In this document: one piece after another, positions 21,560 to 34,029 of the stretch
How positions within the stretch are numbered: position 1 is the first letter of the stretch
How the letters are laid out: each line of letters starts with the position of its first letter
Assembly (NCBI GenBank): GCA_030062745.1
Contig: CP099840.1
Location: forward strand, 35,157,101-35,221,100
Source: Capitulum mitella
Lineage: Eukaryota > Arthropoda > Thecostraca > Pollicipedomorpha > Pollicipedidae
Length of the DNA: 64,000 bases
Direction of reading: 5' to 3'
Translations under genes and position numbers: made by a program
The notes under the pieces: generated by a model
Told to the model about the DNA's origin: nothing
The model's database searches: none
The model's input: only the letters and a program-made list of their open reading frames with translations

Positions 21560-22200
21560 CGCGAACCCCAACTCAGCCAGCCAATGGGGATGTTCAAATC
21601 AAAGGCCTCACACTTCTCATAGCTCCAGAAATCCATGTGATTACGATGCCATATTGGTACCAAAGGTTGCGCAATTAAAAAAATGTCATAGTCGAAGGCA
21701 TTTCGTGTCTTGTCAACATCACAGCTTCCTCAGAACAATCTGAAATGGCTCAGTTTCTCACCGCCTCAACAACCATCACAAGTTCGAAGCACGGAGCATC
21801 TCCGTGAGATAGATCAGCACCAGCTTTTAAGCAGTGACGGTTGATAAACGTGCCGTGAAATATGGAGTCACTGACAGACCTATCAAAACGTGGCCGTTTT
21901 GAAACTCTAAATAAATTGAGACGGTACTGGAACGGGACAGGGAGGTGGACTGGGACTGAACAAGGACAGACATGAGTGCCTGGGAGGGAACAGGGACAGA
22001 CAAGGAAAACTGGGACAGCACAGAGATATGGGAGAGGATCTGGGTGGGGTTGGGAGAGATGGCGACTAACGGAATGGGCATGGGAGGGCATTAGAACAGA
22101 GAATGGTGAGAAGGGACTGAGCTGGGAAATGAACAAGCAAGGGGACGGGGACGGGGCAGGGATAAGTCAGGGGATGAGGCTATCAATAGTTGTTTGAATG
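21560..22200. repeat. Left arm of a large inverted repeat
   Basis: Matches the reverse complement of about 25,500-26,345 throughout, including GTTCGAAGCACGGAGCATCT at 21,782 and CGTGCCGTGAAATATGGAGT near 21,850. The inner part becomes a G/A-rich degenerate tract built on GGGACAG-like words (about 21,930-22,170). Confidence 0.85.
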
Positions 22201-24780
22201 AGCCGAATCGCGCAATTTGTTCTCCAGATAAACTGGACCGAGGTGTTAATGCCCCCCCCCCCCCACATTGTGGAAGGTGATGAAATATCCCAGTCAAGCA
22301 TGGCTGCGTTTTTTGGAAAATGATTGTGGGTGCAAAAAGGCATATGGGGGTATCCATAAACATTACGTATCGGGCAAGGGGGAGGGGGTCGAGACAGGCG
22401 GTTACGCCTTAAGTTCAGAAAAATGAATCTTAAAAGGTATTACGGGAGAAGGAAAATTGCAGAAGGATGTGCTGCGTAAATCATGGATGACTATGGCGAT
22501 TACATCCTTAAAGGGAACATATCTATTTCCGTTACCCTCAAAACATACTCCGAGGATATCTTAGGATTAATTATGAATTATGACGTTAATGGAAAGTGCA
22601 TTTTGTTCATCTTAGGTCAACATTTTACGCATTTTAGTTGTTGCATTCATCGACAGTGTCACCGGTACGCGAAATACAATAACACCGTACCAGAGAAAGG
22701 AACCAGTCAGCGAGCAGAAAATACATACGTGAGTAAACCTTGGACGCACCTGATGCTTATCCAACACTCTGACTATATTTTACCACAGCAATTATAAACG
22801 GCAGCGACGATTGTTTTGACAAACAACACCGATGTGTTTCGACCTATTCATAAAATGCTTACCTGCAGGGAAAATTCGTGGAACTGAAGCGGTACTTGCC
22901 TGAATACATGATGGCCGCCCTCATAATTTCGATGTTCAACTGCTGTCAGCCTCGACATCGCTTAGGTTAAGCAGACGCAAACACGTTTTATCGATGATTT
23001 CAGTGGTGGAAAGAAACTGGGGTAAATAGATAAAATTTGGGCTGGCAGCCAGAGTACTTACCCCTGTAAAATATGAATTAACGAGAGCATCTTATAAGTA
23101 GCATATAATAAGTTGGCAAGAATGAGTGATGCCCGCTCTTCGATTCGTAACAATGTCCTCTTCAGTCGCACGTACATAGTTAAAAAAACAGAATTTGAAT
23201 AGATACACACCCTTTAATGGAGGACCTTGCTCCAGGACCCAGCTTGACACAATTTAAGCTTGTGGTGGGGGGAAATAATTGGTGGGTGACGTAATTGGTG
23301 TGAATAAGTTTCGATTATTGCTGACAAAGCTGATTTCAGGTGGTTAACGTCATGGGCCTGTGAATATGACTAGGGATGCACCGGATATCCGGTCCGGCCG
23401 GATATTGGCCGGATTATCCGAGATTATCCGGTATCCGGATACCGGATAATATCATGGAAATATACCGGATCCGGTATATTTCCATGATCCGGCCGGATAT
23501 TGTCGGATATTTGGCCTTGCGGTGTACAATCGAGACGTTCTTACATCTGTCTATAAAACCGTTTCAGGAGCAACGTGCCTCGCTATATTAGACTGTCAAT
23601 GTGTCTGACAGTTCCAGGGTCTGTCTGGAGCACTACTTTTTCATCTTAGTTCAAAAAGCTTGAGGCATTATGTGCAAGGATTGGACTCAAGCTCATTGTG
23701 CAAGAACAGCCAGCATATACTCAGCCGACCATTTCGTGGCGCATCATCCTCCTATTTTCCAAACATTTTTATTTGTCTCAGATACTCTTGTACAAATTCA
23801 TGAACCCTCTTAGGGGTTTGGTGGTGAGGCGGGGGGGGGGGATGGTGCAACCCCGCTGAGGTTTTCCGAGGGTCATGAGCTCATGTCGTGTGGTCATGAG
23901 GTACGACGAGAAACACATTATTTTTCATCTTTGGGAATGCGATAGGAAATAGTTTTTGCAAAACAACCTATATATTCGGATTCCTGAAGTTGAAAGCAAT
24001 CGAATGGTATAAATTTGGTGCAGTTTGTCCTTTATTTCATCCTAAAGAGGGCGCAAAGCAACGGACACCTGACTTTTGCTACGACGGGCAGATCGACGTC
24101 GGCCGCGGAATGATGAGTCTGCAGTACGAGGACATGCCTAAAATTCGACTTTGCTTTGGATCTCAACTAGAAACGCTTTTAATGTATCTATGTTACGATT
24201 TTCAGTTAAATCGAGGTCACCCTAGGTCAATGGATTCAAATGACCTTGGGTAACCCAAGATGACCCTTATATGTTATTTGACAATAGTGTTTGTTAATTG
24301 AGATACTACATTTGACTTCAGCATCTATAACTGTATACAAAAAATGCTTCTACAGCTCCGAGAACGCATTGAGGCTGACGACCCCGCTTGACAAGGATTG
24401 GCCTGGCATGGCCTAGATCGGACTCCAGGGGTTAAATACAATCATGTGGTGTACATAAAGACTCATAATTGATTGACCAACACTATGATATCCGTTCCGT
24501 TTCATCATCATTTATTCTTTGACGTTCATTTGCATTTAACTCAGAAAGTACCACTTTCTGGCAATTTTTGACATTTGACCCAATGTGGAAAATCATCCGT
24601 TAACCTGAGACCCTAAGAAGGGATGCCAGTCGTGAGATCTCGTCACGTGCAACACGCTGTTTTTTTTCCGCGACGCTCTAGGACGCAAGGTGTTGAAATG
24701 GTTGGGGGGATCGTACCAACTTCCCTCTCCCCTATACGTCCGCCTTATGCAGAAGGCCCCATACCGGCAAGTGTAAAGGG

Positions 24781-24946
24781 CATTGGCGCAGCCAAAGGCG
24801 GGCCCGGGGGCCTGGGTTTCCTCCTTAGACCCACATTTTCTGTGAAAAACATTACACATCGTCTTCCCAGCAGGCAGTTTTCGTATGATTTCAGTTCACA
24901 CTGGGCTCCGGGCCCCCTCCTCAAGAAATCCCTGGCTGCGCCCCTG
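24781..24946. mobile_element. 166-bp hAT-type MITE nested in the 2-kb hAT
   Basis: The ends are CATTGGCGCAGCCAAAGG and CCCTGGCTGCGCCCCTG, which pair as imperfect inverted repeats. The flanks GTAAAGGG (24,773-24,780) and GTTAAGGG (24,947-24,954) agree at seven of eight positions. Confidence 0.8.
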
Positions 24947-25160
24947 GTTAAGGGACAATATACTTCAGTGGACGCACCTTAGTATTTGTACAGAATACTT
25001 ATCAAGCCAGGTATTTGAGGTCTACCAAGGCACTGTAATGGCATTCTGCGCATTTTGGAGCCTTTGCCCTTTGCCTTCAGACAGAGATGGTGGTCGGTGA
25101 TCTACGCTATGATCGCTGTGTTCTTTAGTTGTTCTTTTTTTAGAATGAAACATGCGGAAA

Positions 25161-25199
25161 CCTCGCAATAACTCTGAGGGATACAGAGTTATTGCGAGG
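25161..25199. repeat. Perfect 16-bp hairpin
   Basis: CCTCGCAATAACTCTG and its exact reverse complement are separated by seven bases, inside the 2-kb hAT element. Confidence 0.95.
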
Positions 25200-25499
25200 T
25201 TATTTTCCAGTTCTTCAGACCTTTCTTTTCCAGCGCAGTCATTTTTCGTCTCATTTTCCAGCAACAAATATTAAATAAAAATAGTTATCCATAATATCCG
25301 GTATTCGGCCGGATATCCGGACGGGATATCCAGCAACCGATCCGGCATATCCGGTATCCGGCCGGATTACAAAAATCCCGATCCGGTGCATCCCTAAATA
25401 TGACTACGTCTGAATATTTAAACATACTCAAAGTTGTGGGTGCCCACGTCGTATTGTTGGTGCCCATTTCCATTTTATGGGTGCCGAGGCAGCCACAGA

Positions 25500-26345
25500 G
25501 ATAGGAAACCACCCCTCTGCATTCAAGGCCAGGTCAACGGCCCCGTCCAATATCCCATAACTGCGTTAGTCCCGTTTCAGTCCGTATTTGCTTCTTTCCC
25601 ATCCTTGGTCCTTCTTTCTGCCTCTCCCCCTTCTGTCCCATCCCAATCTACTCCCTGCTTCGATCCTGCTACAGTCCCTCTTCCTCGTTCCTATTCCATA
25701 TTGTTCCCCTGCCTTTCACGTACCTCTGGCTCAGTCCCGTTCCCTATCCGCTTACTTGTCCCTGTCCCGTCTTCATCCCTTTACTTGTCCTTTTCCCGTT
25801 TCAGTCCTTTTTCATCATACGGTCTCAAAATCATTCCATCTTTCCACGCCCGTCCTGTCACAGTCCTCATCTGTCTCCCTATCCCGTCCGGATCCATATC
25901 TCTACTGACCCAGTTTTCCTTCTCTGTATCTGTTTCTTCCCAGCCACGCATGCCTGTCCTTGTTCAGTCCCATTCCACCTCCCTGTCCCGTTCCAGTACC
26001 GTCTCAGTTTATTTCGAGTTTCGAAACGGCCACGTTTTGGTAGGTCTTTCAGTGGCTCCATATTTCACGGCACGTTTGTCAACCGTTAATTCTTAAAAGT
26101 TTGTGTTGATCTGTCTCGCGGAGATGTTCCGTGCTTCGAAGTCGTTCCATTGGTTGAGGTGATGGGTGACTGAATCGTTTCAGATTATTTTAGGGAAGTG
26201 GTGATGTTGAAGAGACACAAAATGCCATCAAAAACGGCATTTTTTCATTGCGCATCTTTTGATACCATTACGGCTTGGTAACCACGTAGATTTCTGGAGT
26301 TAGAAGTGTGAAGCCTACGCCAACGATACCCCAACTGGTTGGGAT
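25500..26345. repeat. Right arm of a large inverted repeat
   Basis: This is the reverse complement of 21,560-22,200. The outer 400 bases align clearly. The inner part is a long pyrimidine tract of CTGTCCC-like words (about 25,560-26,010), longer than the matching purine tract in the left arm. The 220-codon plus-strand frame here is produced by that tract and is not taken as a gene. Confidence 0.85.
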
Positions 26346-26349
26346 CAAT

Positions 26350-28350
26350 GTCGTAGAACAAGGTAAGTCACGCGCAGAGAGGAGTTTGTGTAAATGATAG
26401 GGGGCGGGGCAGACCCGAGGGGCCCCACAACCCAACCTCCCCTTAACTGAAACGTTAATTTCTCAATGAGTGTAAGCCAGGCAAACGACTGAATGTAAGC
26501 CATTACATTCAGTCTCAATTAGGGCACTATTATTCAACATCGCTGGTGAGTTGTTGTTCATAAATGCCTTCAAAACGGTAGAAATGATTTGTACGGACAT
26601 ATTTTAAATGCTGAAAGACTAGAACGTCCATGGCCTGGCGTGACCTGACCTGGCTTACATTCAGTCGTTTGCCTGGCTTACATTCATTGTATTACATCTC
26701 AATTAGGGCATCACATTATATCTCAATTAGGGCACTCTGTTTTGACCGACGGCAATTTTTCGTAAGAAATATGGAAGATATTTGGTTCACACACACACAT
26801 ATATATATATATATGTGTGTGTGTGAACACACATATAATATGCATATATACACATAAAATATACATAGATGTTCACGGGTGTCGATTTGTATTCTTCTGA
26901 GAGGGACCTGGCCCACACAGTGTTGATTTGGGCCTATCTAATGTTGGTTTGCCCCCCCCCCCCAATATTTTCTGCCGCCTTTAAAGGGAAATGAGAAATA
27001 ATAACAAAAAGAACGCCTGTGGTAGCTGAAAGATGAGCAGAAAGTAAAGAATACAGTCTAAAACGATGCATCTATCTATTTTTCTGTCTTTTATCTTTAC
27101 ATAAACCTGTATGCATCGGGATAAATGCAATTTTTCATTTGATAAATGGTAACAAAAAAACTGCAAATATCCTTTGGCCAAAATAAAGTGAGCTAAGTCC
27201 GTTGAGAAATCCACATTTCGGGTTAGTTTAGGTTGTCGGGCCCTAGGCTAGCCCCCTTCAATCATTTACAGAAATCGACACCCCTATATATTTGTACATA
27301 TGTATTCCGATTTTACGTATCACGTTTATGGCTTTAAATGAAGCGTCTCATGACGGCGAGAAATACAATGGCCGCGCGAAACGTTTGAACTTTCAATTCC
27401 TTAGGCGCAAAATACTGAAATAGATCGATGGATATGGGTTCATATCTCAACGCCTCTAGCAAAGTTTGAGGAGGGCCCCAAAGACCCGGGGAGGGTCCAT
27501 TGGATTCCTCTGCAGTGTCTTGTTGAATTCATCTTCAGGGCCCATTAGAGCAGGCTGTGGGGCCTTGAAGCTTATGAGGGTCCCTCACTATTTTTAGAGC
27601 AGGGCTGGAAATCTGGTTTCTGTTCTTGATGTCGGAGTAAAATTTTTGTTTTGGAGTACAAAATTTTGCAAAGAGTACTACGAGTTTAAGTTAGCATTCT
27701 TGGTGTAAGTCAGTTATGACATCGCACTTGCTTTCTACTGAATGGAGACGGAGTCATTTGTTTGCAGAATTAGAAATTTGTCAACATGGTTATAATGTAG
27801 CTTTTTGATGGAGGCACACAATCATACTTTTGGAGTACAAAATGTTTTTGGAACGCATGTTTTCTGGTGTTCTTCAACTCCAAAAAAACAGCTACTTTTC
27901 CAAACTTGTTTTAGAGAGCCCTCAAACTTTCAGGAGATTTTCTTAACCGAACGGGAACTATTTCCACAATTTGAATTTGCTTACGGATTAGTACCGCTGT
28001 GTGATAGTTACAAAATACTTAATCAGATCAGGGACACATCAAGGACATTGCCAGGGAGGAGACGAATGGTCAACGTAGGCCCCCTCCCGTCCGGCCTCCA
28101 TTTTTTGCTCTCCAATGTGAAAAAGACTTGGATCCGCGCAGGCTCAGGAAGAAATGATATAACATTGCATTTGTTACCATACCGCATTAAGTGGCCGAAA
28201 TATGACAAAAACGGCGGGATTTTAGACGGCTGCACACCTCCCTCAATGCGAAATCCTAGTTATGTATTTGACAGTTTTTAAATACTTGGCCAGGGACGGC
28301 CTAGGAGCCCGTCCCCGCTGTAGGTGCTGGAAACGATTTGCCAGCTTAGG
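26350..28350. other. Intergenic, no clear gene
   Basis: Contains a perfect palindromic microsatellite at 26,790-26,826, a poly-C run near 26,952 and a repeat at about 27,600-27,850 weakly matched in inverse orientation near 47,600-47,770. A 158-codon frame at 27,805-28,281 shows no motif I recognise. Confidence 0.5.
26790..26826. repeat. Palindromic (CA)n(TA)n(TG)n microsatellite
   Basis: CA repeats, then TA repeats, then TG repeats form a self-complementary palindrome able to extrude a cruciform. Confidence 0.9.
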
Positions 28351-28359
28351 TTAACTTAA

Positions 28360-30840
28360 GTTAGACTCCCTTTGGCAGATACAGGGGCACTTTTGGTGGT
28401 TTCGGGCCGTCTGCCGTGTCAGGCCACTCTGGTTGTTCCAGGTTCCTTTTACAGTTCCACGTGTCTCTCGGGACGTTTCAGCCGCCCCTTTAGCAGTTTC
28501 AGGGGCCCGTCTGGCAGTGTCTGGGACGCTTAGGCCACCTCGAGGTCCCTCCTGTCGTTTCTGAAACATTTTCGCCGTTTTAGGAGCCTCCAAGGCAGTA
28601 ACAAGGGCCCTCTTTAAGTCTTTCTGCCGTGACAGAGGCGCTTCTGGCAGTCTTCTAAGTCCTTTGGTTGCTGGAGCTGTCTGGACCTCCCAGGGTTTAG
28701 TAGTTTCAGGGTGCTCTCAAAGGCCTCTGTTGTAGTCTCAGGGAGCCTCCCTTGTTGTCTTGATTGCCTCTCTTTTCGTCCGTTTTCTTTTTTGCATCGC
28801 GGGGGCATTTCGGAGTCCTCTTGTCGTCCCTGGAACATTTCTGCCGTCCCAGGGGCCGTCTGGCAGCTACAAAAGACCTTTAAGCGCTGTCAGGACCCCT
28901 GTGCAGTTCCATGGTCTCTCCGAACGTCTCCAGAGGTCCGCATGGTTGTATTAGGGATCTCCCTTTGTTGCATAGAACCTGGCAGTCTACTGCGCTATTT
29001 TGTTGTGCGATTTTCCGCCTTTACGTTTTTGCATCACGATTTCCTACTTTTACGCATTTGCATTTTGCGCTTTTGCGTCACGATTTTGCGTTTTTTCATC
29101 TTCGCGTTGTTTGGGTTTGTCATCGTCGACTTAGGATTTAGCGTAGTTTGGTCTAAACTGAGAAGTGTGCGTGGATTTACAGCTCAGAAACCGAAAATAG
29201 ATTTTTTAAGGCGAATCCAGCCTTTGAGGTGGATCCAGCGTCCGCGTCCATTTCGCCTGCTGCTGCGGCAACGTCGGCAGCGAAAACGGCAGCGGCACGT
29301 GTTGCCTGTCCATGTAAATGTTTCCCGGTAAGCACGCATGCAAGTGGGACGCGTGGAAGTTCTTGAATACCCGCAAGTAGCTACCAGCACCGCAATGGTC
29401 AACATGTCTGTTGAGCTTGTACTGATCTTGCTCCTCTCCCAAGGCGCTCTCCTCTCCAGATACTTCTTCCTCTCTCTCCATCTCCACCGAACCAGCCAAG
29501 GTAACTGCAACACTAAACCCTAAACCCGAAACTTGGAACCAGTCCTCCGCGCTCCCGTCCTCAAAATCCACTCAGATTCCAGGTAACGTGAAATTAATGC
29601 CGCGCGGCTTCAAGTCTAGGGCGATGTGATCAGCGTAATCAACATGATTGTGATGGAAAACCGCAACAGAGTTCAAGTATTTCAACATTGCTGGGTTTTT
29701 CCCTTTTTCAGTTTTTTGTTTTTCTTCTCGAATTTTTGCGTTTTCAATTCTTGCTATTTCTCGTCATAAATTTCGTTTTTCCGTCACGGTGTTGCGTAAT
29801 GAAACCGACCCGGTGTAATCTTATGGACCTTACATTTTCCGGTGATGGAAAAGCACAAAACTAAGATGAAAAATCGTTAAGTCGAAATGGAATATTGAAA
29901 AACCGCGCACTGGAGCCTGGCTGTAAGGGACCCTCTAACCGTATCAGGAGCCTCACCGGCAGTCACGGGGACCTTTCCCATGCCAGGAATCCGCCTAACA
30001 CACTCGGAGACCCTCTGGTCGTCCAGGGCCCCCATGCCGTCGTAAAGGCCATCTTATCGTTTTTGCCCTCGTAGGGGCCCCTCTGGCATTTTTTACGGTC
30101 TCCGGGTCCCCCTACCTTACAGGGACCCATCTTGCCGTCTCAGGAACCAACCGGTGTTGCCGGGACCTCTTGACTACATCAAAAACCCCTCAGGTTTTCA
30201 AAAAGACCAGAGTAGCCTATTTGGGGCCCTCTTGAAGTTGAGACGGTCACCGAGGAATCCCCGTTCAGGGGCTCTCTGGCTGGCCAGAGGTTTCTTATTC
30301 TGTCCTAAGCGCCCTCACAAGGTCTTTCCGTCTCAAGGGCTCTCTGACACTTTTTGCAGTCTCGTGGACCCTGTGCCGCATCGGGGCCCCTCTTGCGGTC
30401 TCAGGAGCCCTTGGAGAGTTTCAGTGGCCCTTCTATCCATCTTAGGGGTCATCTTGCCGTCTCAAGGTCTCGTCAACCCTCCCGGAGGCTTTCTGTGTGC
30501 AAAAGAAACCTTCAGCTTTTCGCACAGGCCCGTGAATCCAGGGGCCAATATGCCGTCCCGTGGACTCATCATCTTTGCTGTCCCAGGGGCCTGTGACTCT
30601 TCTGGCGGCCTCAGGAGCACTCTGCCATGTTCAGGCTCTATTGCGGTCTCAGGGTCCCTTTGGGACTTTCAGCCTAGGGGTTCTTCTGTCCTTCTGTGGG
30701 GCCATCTAACCGTCCTGGAGGCCCCTGACTGCATGGAAAAATCCATCAGGTTCTCACAGAGACACTGTCAAGCTCATACGGGGCCCATTCTGAGTCTGAA
30801 AGGGGCCCCTCTCAGGCTTCCGGGGCCGGGGATCAACCCC
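28360..30840. repeat. GC-rich degenerate satellite-like domain
   Basis: Two blocks (about 28,360-29,010 and 29,930-30,840) are built from diverged units of roughly 25-35 bases containing GGGGCCCCTCTGGC and GTCTCAGG. The long plus-strand frame at 30,154-31,071 arises from this composition and runs across a transposon boundary at 30,846. Between the blocks, 29,010-29,930 is ordinary sequence without a recognisable gene. Confidence 0.75.
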
Positions 30841-30845
30841 TTTGT

Positions 30846-31911
30846 CAGTGGCATAACCAGGATTGTTTTACGGGGGGGGGGGAGCTTGGCTAGAACACTA
30901 GGAGTGCTTGGTACCTACTGCTCAGTGTCATTGGGAATGAGGGTGCCTGACAGTCACTTGCATGACTTATGGTCCGCGCTGCGCGAGGTCTTTGCGTGGT
31001 CTGGGGGCCCTTTGCGGAGGAATTGGTTTGCGTTCCTGGCCAGGGGCCCCTTTTTACTTTCTGAGAGGTAAGGGGATAGGCGCAAGCAAATCCATTACCA
31101 AAGGTGCACCAAGTCGGCGTGCTCCAGCCGTCATTGTCCCTCAAGAAATTCATGCAGAAGCTAGAAACCTTCACCGGCGGAAAGCCCATCACACCACACA
31201 AAGAAAACCATTTGAACGGTCTCGCAAGCGTTAATGTCTTGGAGCCGAAGGGAAAATTTTATATTTAAAAGATATGAAATATTACTTGCGTTTGGGCACC
31301 CACGATTATTTTTGGAAAACCACACCTGTGCCCTCCACAGCTGTCAGGGGATCCCTGTCAAGGCCATCGGGGGCTCCTGTACAGGCCGCCGGGGGAACCC
31401 TCCACATGGTCTGGCCGGTTCCGGGTAACAGCGACATTTCGCCATCTCCCGCGACAACCGGCGTGAGGTTGCGACGCGAAATGACCCTGACAGTAGAGAG
31501 CGTCGCTAAACAACCCACTTACCAACCGACCAACTGCATGGTCTGGGAGGCCGTAAGGCCGTAAGGTAGCCTCTTCACAGGTTAGCAGGGGCCCGTAGAA
31601 TAGCTGGGAGCTCTTCTGCAGGTCAGCGGGGCTTCCCGAAGGCTGACAGGGTCCCTACAGGCCGTCAGGAGGACCCCTACAAGCCGGCAGGGACCTCTAC
31701 AGGACGGCAGTGGGTCCCCTACAGACCGATAAGGACCCCTCTTCGGGCTTCGGTCTACATACTTGTTTGTTTTCTCTTGTCTGCCGTTCCTAAAACATTT
31801 TGGCGATATTTCGGTTTGTATGGAATAATTTTGTAACCGAAGTGGGGGTGCGGCCCCTCTAAACATTTCGTGGGTCTTGGGACCCCTTTAGGACCCCTGG
31901 CTCCGCCCCTG
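30846..31911. mobile_element. hAT-type non-autonomous element (1,066 bp) with internal tandem repeats
   Basis: The ends are CAGTGGCATAACCAGG and CCCCTGGCTCCGCCCCTG (imperfect inverted repeats). Flanks CCCTTTGT (30,838-30,845) and CCCTTTGC (31,912-31,919) match at seven of eight positions. The interior includes a G-run after the left end and about 27-bp GC-rich repeats at 31,560-31,760. Confidence 0.75.
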
Positions 31912-31919
31912 CCCTTTGC

Positions 31920-32692
31920 CCTCCCCCCTTGGGCTCTCCCCTACATCAGACTGAAATGCCATTTCAACAAGCAACAAACAAAATGCCATTCCCCAGCATA
32001 GCATCGTGGGCCCCTCTTCAACTCTGAGGGGGCTAAAATCAGCTTGGGGGGGGGCTGAAGTCTGCATTGAGGGACAAGTGCCCCTCGAAAGGATACAAAA
32101 TAACATCCCTCCGCGCAGTTTTGTGGTATCTTGGCTCTGGGCAGGTTGCCATTTTGACATCATTGTTACGCCTCCTGCCGTACAGTATGTAACGATTTGT
32201 GATGAAGCGTCAATCCGCGCCGTGCCGAATTTGCAAGGGACGGACCTATCTGACCTCTTTTGAAGAGACCAATCCGACTATTGGAGAGAGGGTAGTACGA
32301 GATCGAGACCCAGTGTTAGCTAGATAACCCGAGTCAGATCTAGCCGACTATTCGTGGAGGCTGTCGAAAATGACTTACGTTTCCATTACCCGGGGGCAGT
32401 TTCAGGTCCCTGTTGTACACTCCTAGAGGCGAAATGTTGCCACAGGCGTTGGTATTGCACAGGGAAATGCAAGAATATTTACTGCAGGGTTCACTGTCTC
32501 AGCATCTGCTGTCTCTCCGCTGTCCAACGTATCCACCTAGGCTTCATCCATAATTTTTTTAACGCTTGGGGGGCGAGGGCAGTTAGGCAGTTTGTGACAG
32601 TACGTTTCAACGGGAAGGGTAGGGGTTGGACAGTGTTACGTGACGCTGTTACATCAAGGACGAAGAAAAGCTACTGGTCTCGAGAGACTGAA
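31920..32692. other. Intergenic, nothing recognised
   Basis: No domain, repeat family or splice-supported exon could be assigned. The 207-codon frame starting at 32,354 enters the MITE at 32,701 and is not credible. Confidence 0.5.
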
Positions 32693-32700
32693 GTCATAGT

Positions 32701-32957
32701 CAGGGACGTAGCCAAGGGGGCCATGACCCCCCTGAGCCAAGCGGTCTGCACTAGATACATGGCGATTTCGCATGAATACGTAATAGTGATCATATATATT
32801 TTGCAGAAACAAATATCATATGTTCTCCTGTGCATTAAAGATGAGATGAATTTCCTAAAATTGCTGACTTTTCTTGTAAATTTCGTCATGTGCCTATCGC
32901 ATATGACAAAATTTGACGTTTGCCCCCCCCCCGAAGAAAATCCTGACAACGTTTCTG
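32701..32957. mobile_element. 257-bp hAT MITE (family 1, copy 1)
   Basis: Starts CAGGGACGTAGCCAAGG and ends CCTGACAACGTTTCTG. It is flanked by a perfect 8-bp duplication GTCATAGT at 32,693-32,700 and 32,958-32,965. A second copy lies at 61,710-61,977. Confidence 0.92.
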
Positions 32958-33619
32958 GTCATAGTCATACCTACTAAATTTTGCAACTCTAGCTCCTGTC
33001 TATATAAAGGAGGGGAGTTGGCAGGGAGTTACGTCATTTTGAATTTTGGGTTAGGGGTTGACTGAATATTGACAAAGGGTTACAAGGAGCAGGAGAGATA
33101 AACGGAAAAGAAGAACGTTGAAGAATGCGTTAAGTTATGGACGGCCTGGCCCCTCCCGTCAACCACACGTGGGATATCTCCGCACCATCAGCCAAGGAAA
33201 GTGCCCAAAGTGCATTTGGAACATAATTAGCTATTATTTTGACGTGCAAAGCTAATGTATGTTCGAAGGAAATAATGACTCCCAACATCTGTCGTCCCCC
33301 CTCACCCAAGAAAAAAGTTAAATTCCGAATTTTCGGATTTTGGAAATAACGTGGAGGACGGGGGAAGGGGTCGCTGAGGAGCTTGGTCCAGTTTAAAGAA
33401 ATCCTGACTTCACCCCTGCCGCAGTCTCATTTCCGCGGCGGCCGCCTCATCTACTGTCTCCTCGTTCTGCTCCGCGCTCTGCAGTCTCATTCTGCTGACC
33501 GCAGCTGCCGGCGCTTCGAGCAGCACGCTGTGGAAAGGTACGCCGATGGCCAGGCGTCTGTCATCCCAGGCGCAACTGGACGGTGCAGTGGGCGGATGTG
33601 TCCGTCTGAGGAGCCGATA

Positions 33620-33905
33620 TCAACGAGGCGGTCAGCCTGCTAAGCTGATGGTCACGGAGGGGTCCATCTACGAAACTGACGGTCATGGCGGGATTCCTTT
33701 GAGGAGCTGAGACTTGCGGAGAAGTCTGAGGAACTGACGGCAACCACGTGGAGGTCCATCTGATGAGCTGACAGCCACAGAGGGGTCTGTCTCAGGAGAC
33801 GAAGGCCTCGGAGGGATCCCTCTGAAGAGATGAAGGCCGTCGTCGTCGGCTGCCGTCGGGGGAAGGGACGGCAACAGGGGGGTCCGTCTGAGGCGCTGAA
33901 GGCCA
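33620..33905. repeat. Degenerate minisatellite, inverse of 18,740-18,975
   Basis: Units containing TCYGAGGAGCTGA and GGTCCATCTGA are the reverse complement of the array near 18.8 kb, in irregular copies. Confidence 0.7.
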
Positions 33906-34029
33906 TGGCATGCTCCCTGGCACGGCTGGTTGCTTGGCTGGTATGGTTCGGTACCTCAGACAGCACCCAAGCCACCTACGGCTGAAGCACGGCAAAATAT
34001 ACCGAATAATATAGCCTGATGTAGCAACC

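Larger units (their letters stand above)
23371..25396. mobile_element. Non-autonomous hAT transposon (2,026 bp)
   Basis: The ends are TAGGGATGCACCGGAT and its inverse ATCCGGTGCATCCCTA, flanked by a perfect 8-bp target duplication, AATATGAC, at 23,363-23,370 and 25,397-25,404. Terminal inverted repeats with an 8-bp duplication are the hallmark of hAT elements. The termini are rich in CCGGATATCCGG palindromes. No transposase frame is seen inside; the interior holds a smaller MITE (24,781-24,946) and a perfect hairpin (25,161-25,199). Confidence 0.93.

Noticed and set aside
25434..26096. 220-codon plus-strand frame rich in Ser, Pro and Phe
   Set aside because: Produced by a pyrimidine-rich simple tract in the right arm of the inverted repeat.
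29514..29530. Telomere-like CCCTAAACCC
   Set aside because: Only about two units, so chance cannot be excluded.
30154..31071. 305-codon plus-strand frame
   Set aside because: It consists of GC-rich degenerate repeats and crosses a transposon end at 30,846; no domain or splice support.
32354..32977. 207-codon plus-strand frame
   Set aside because: Its second half is the MITE at 32,701-32,957 and the first half shows no domain.
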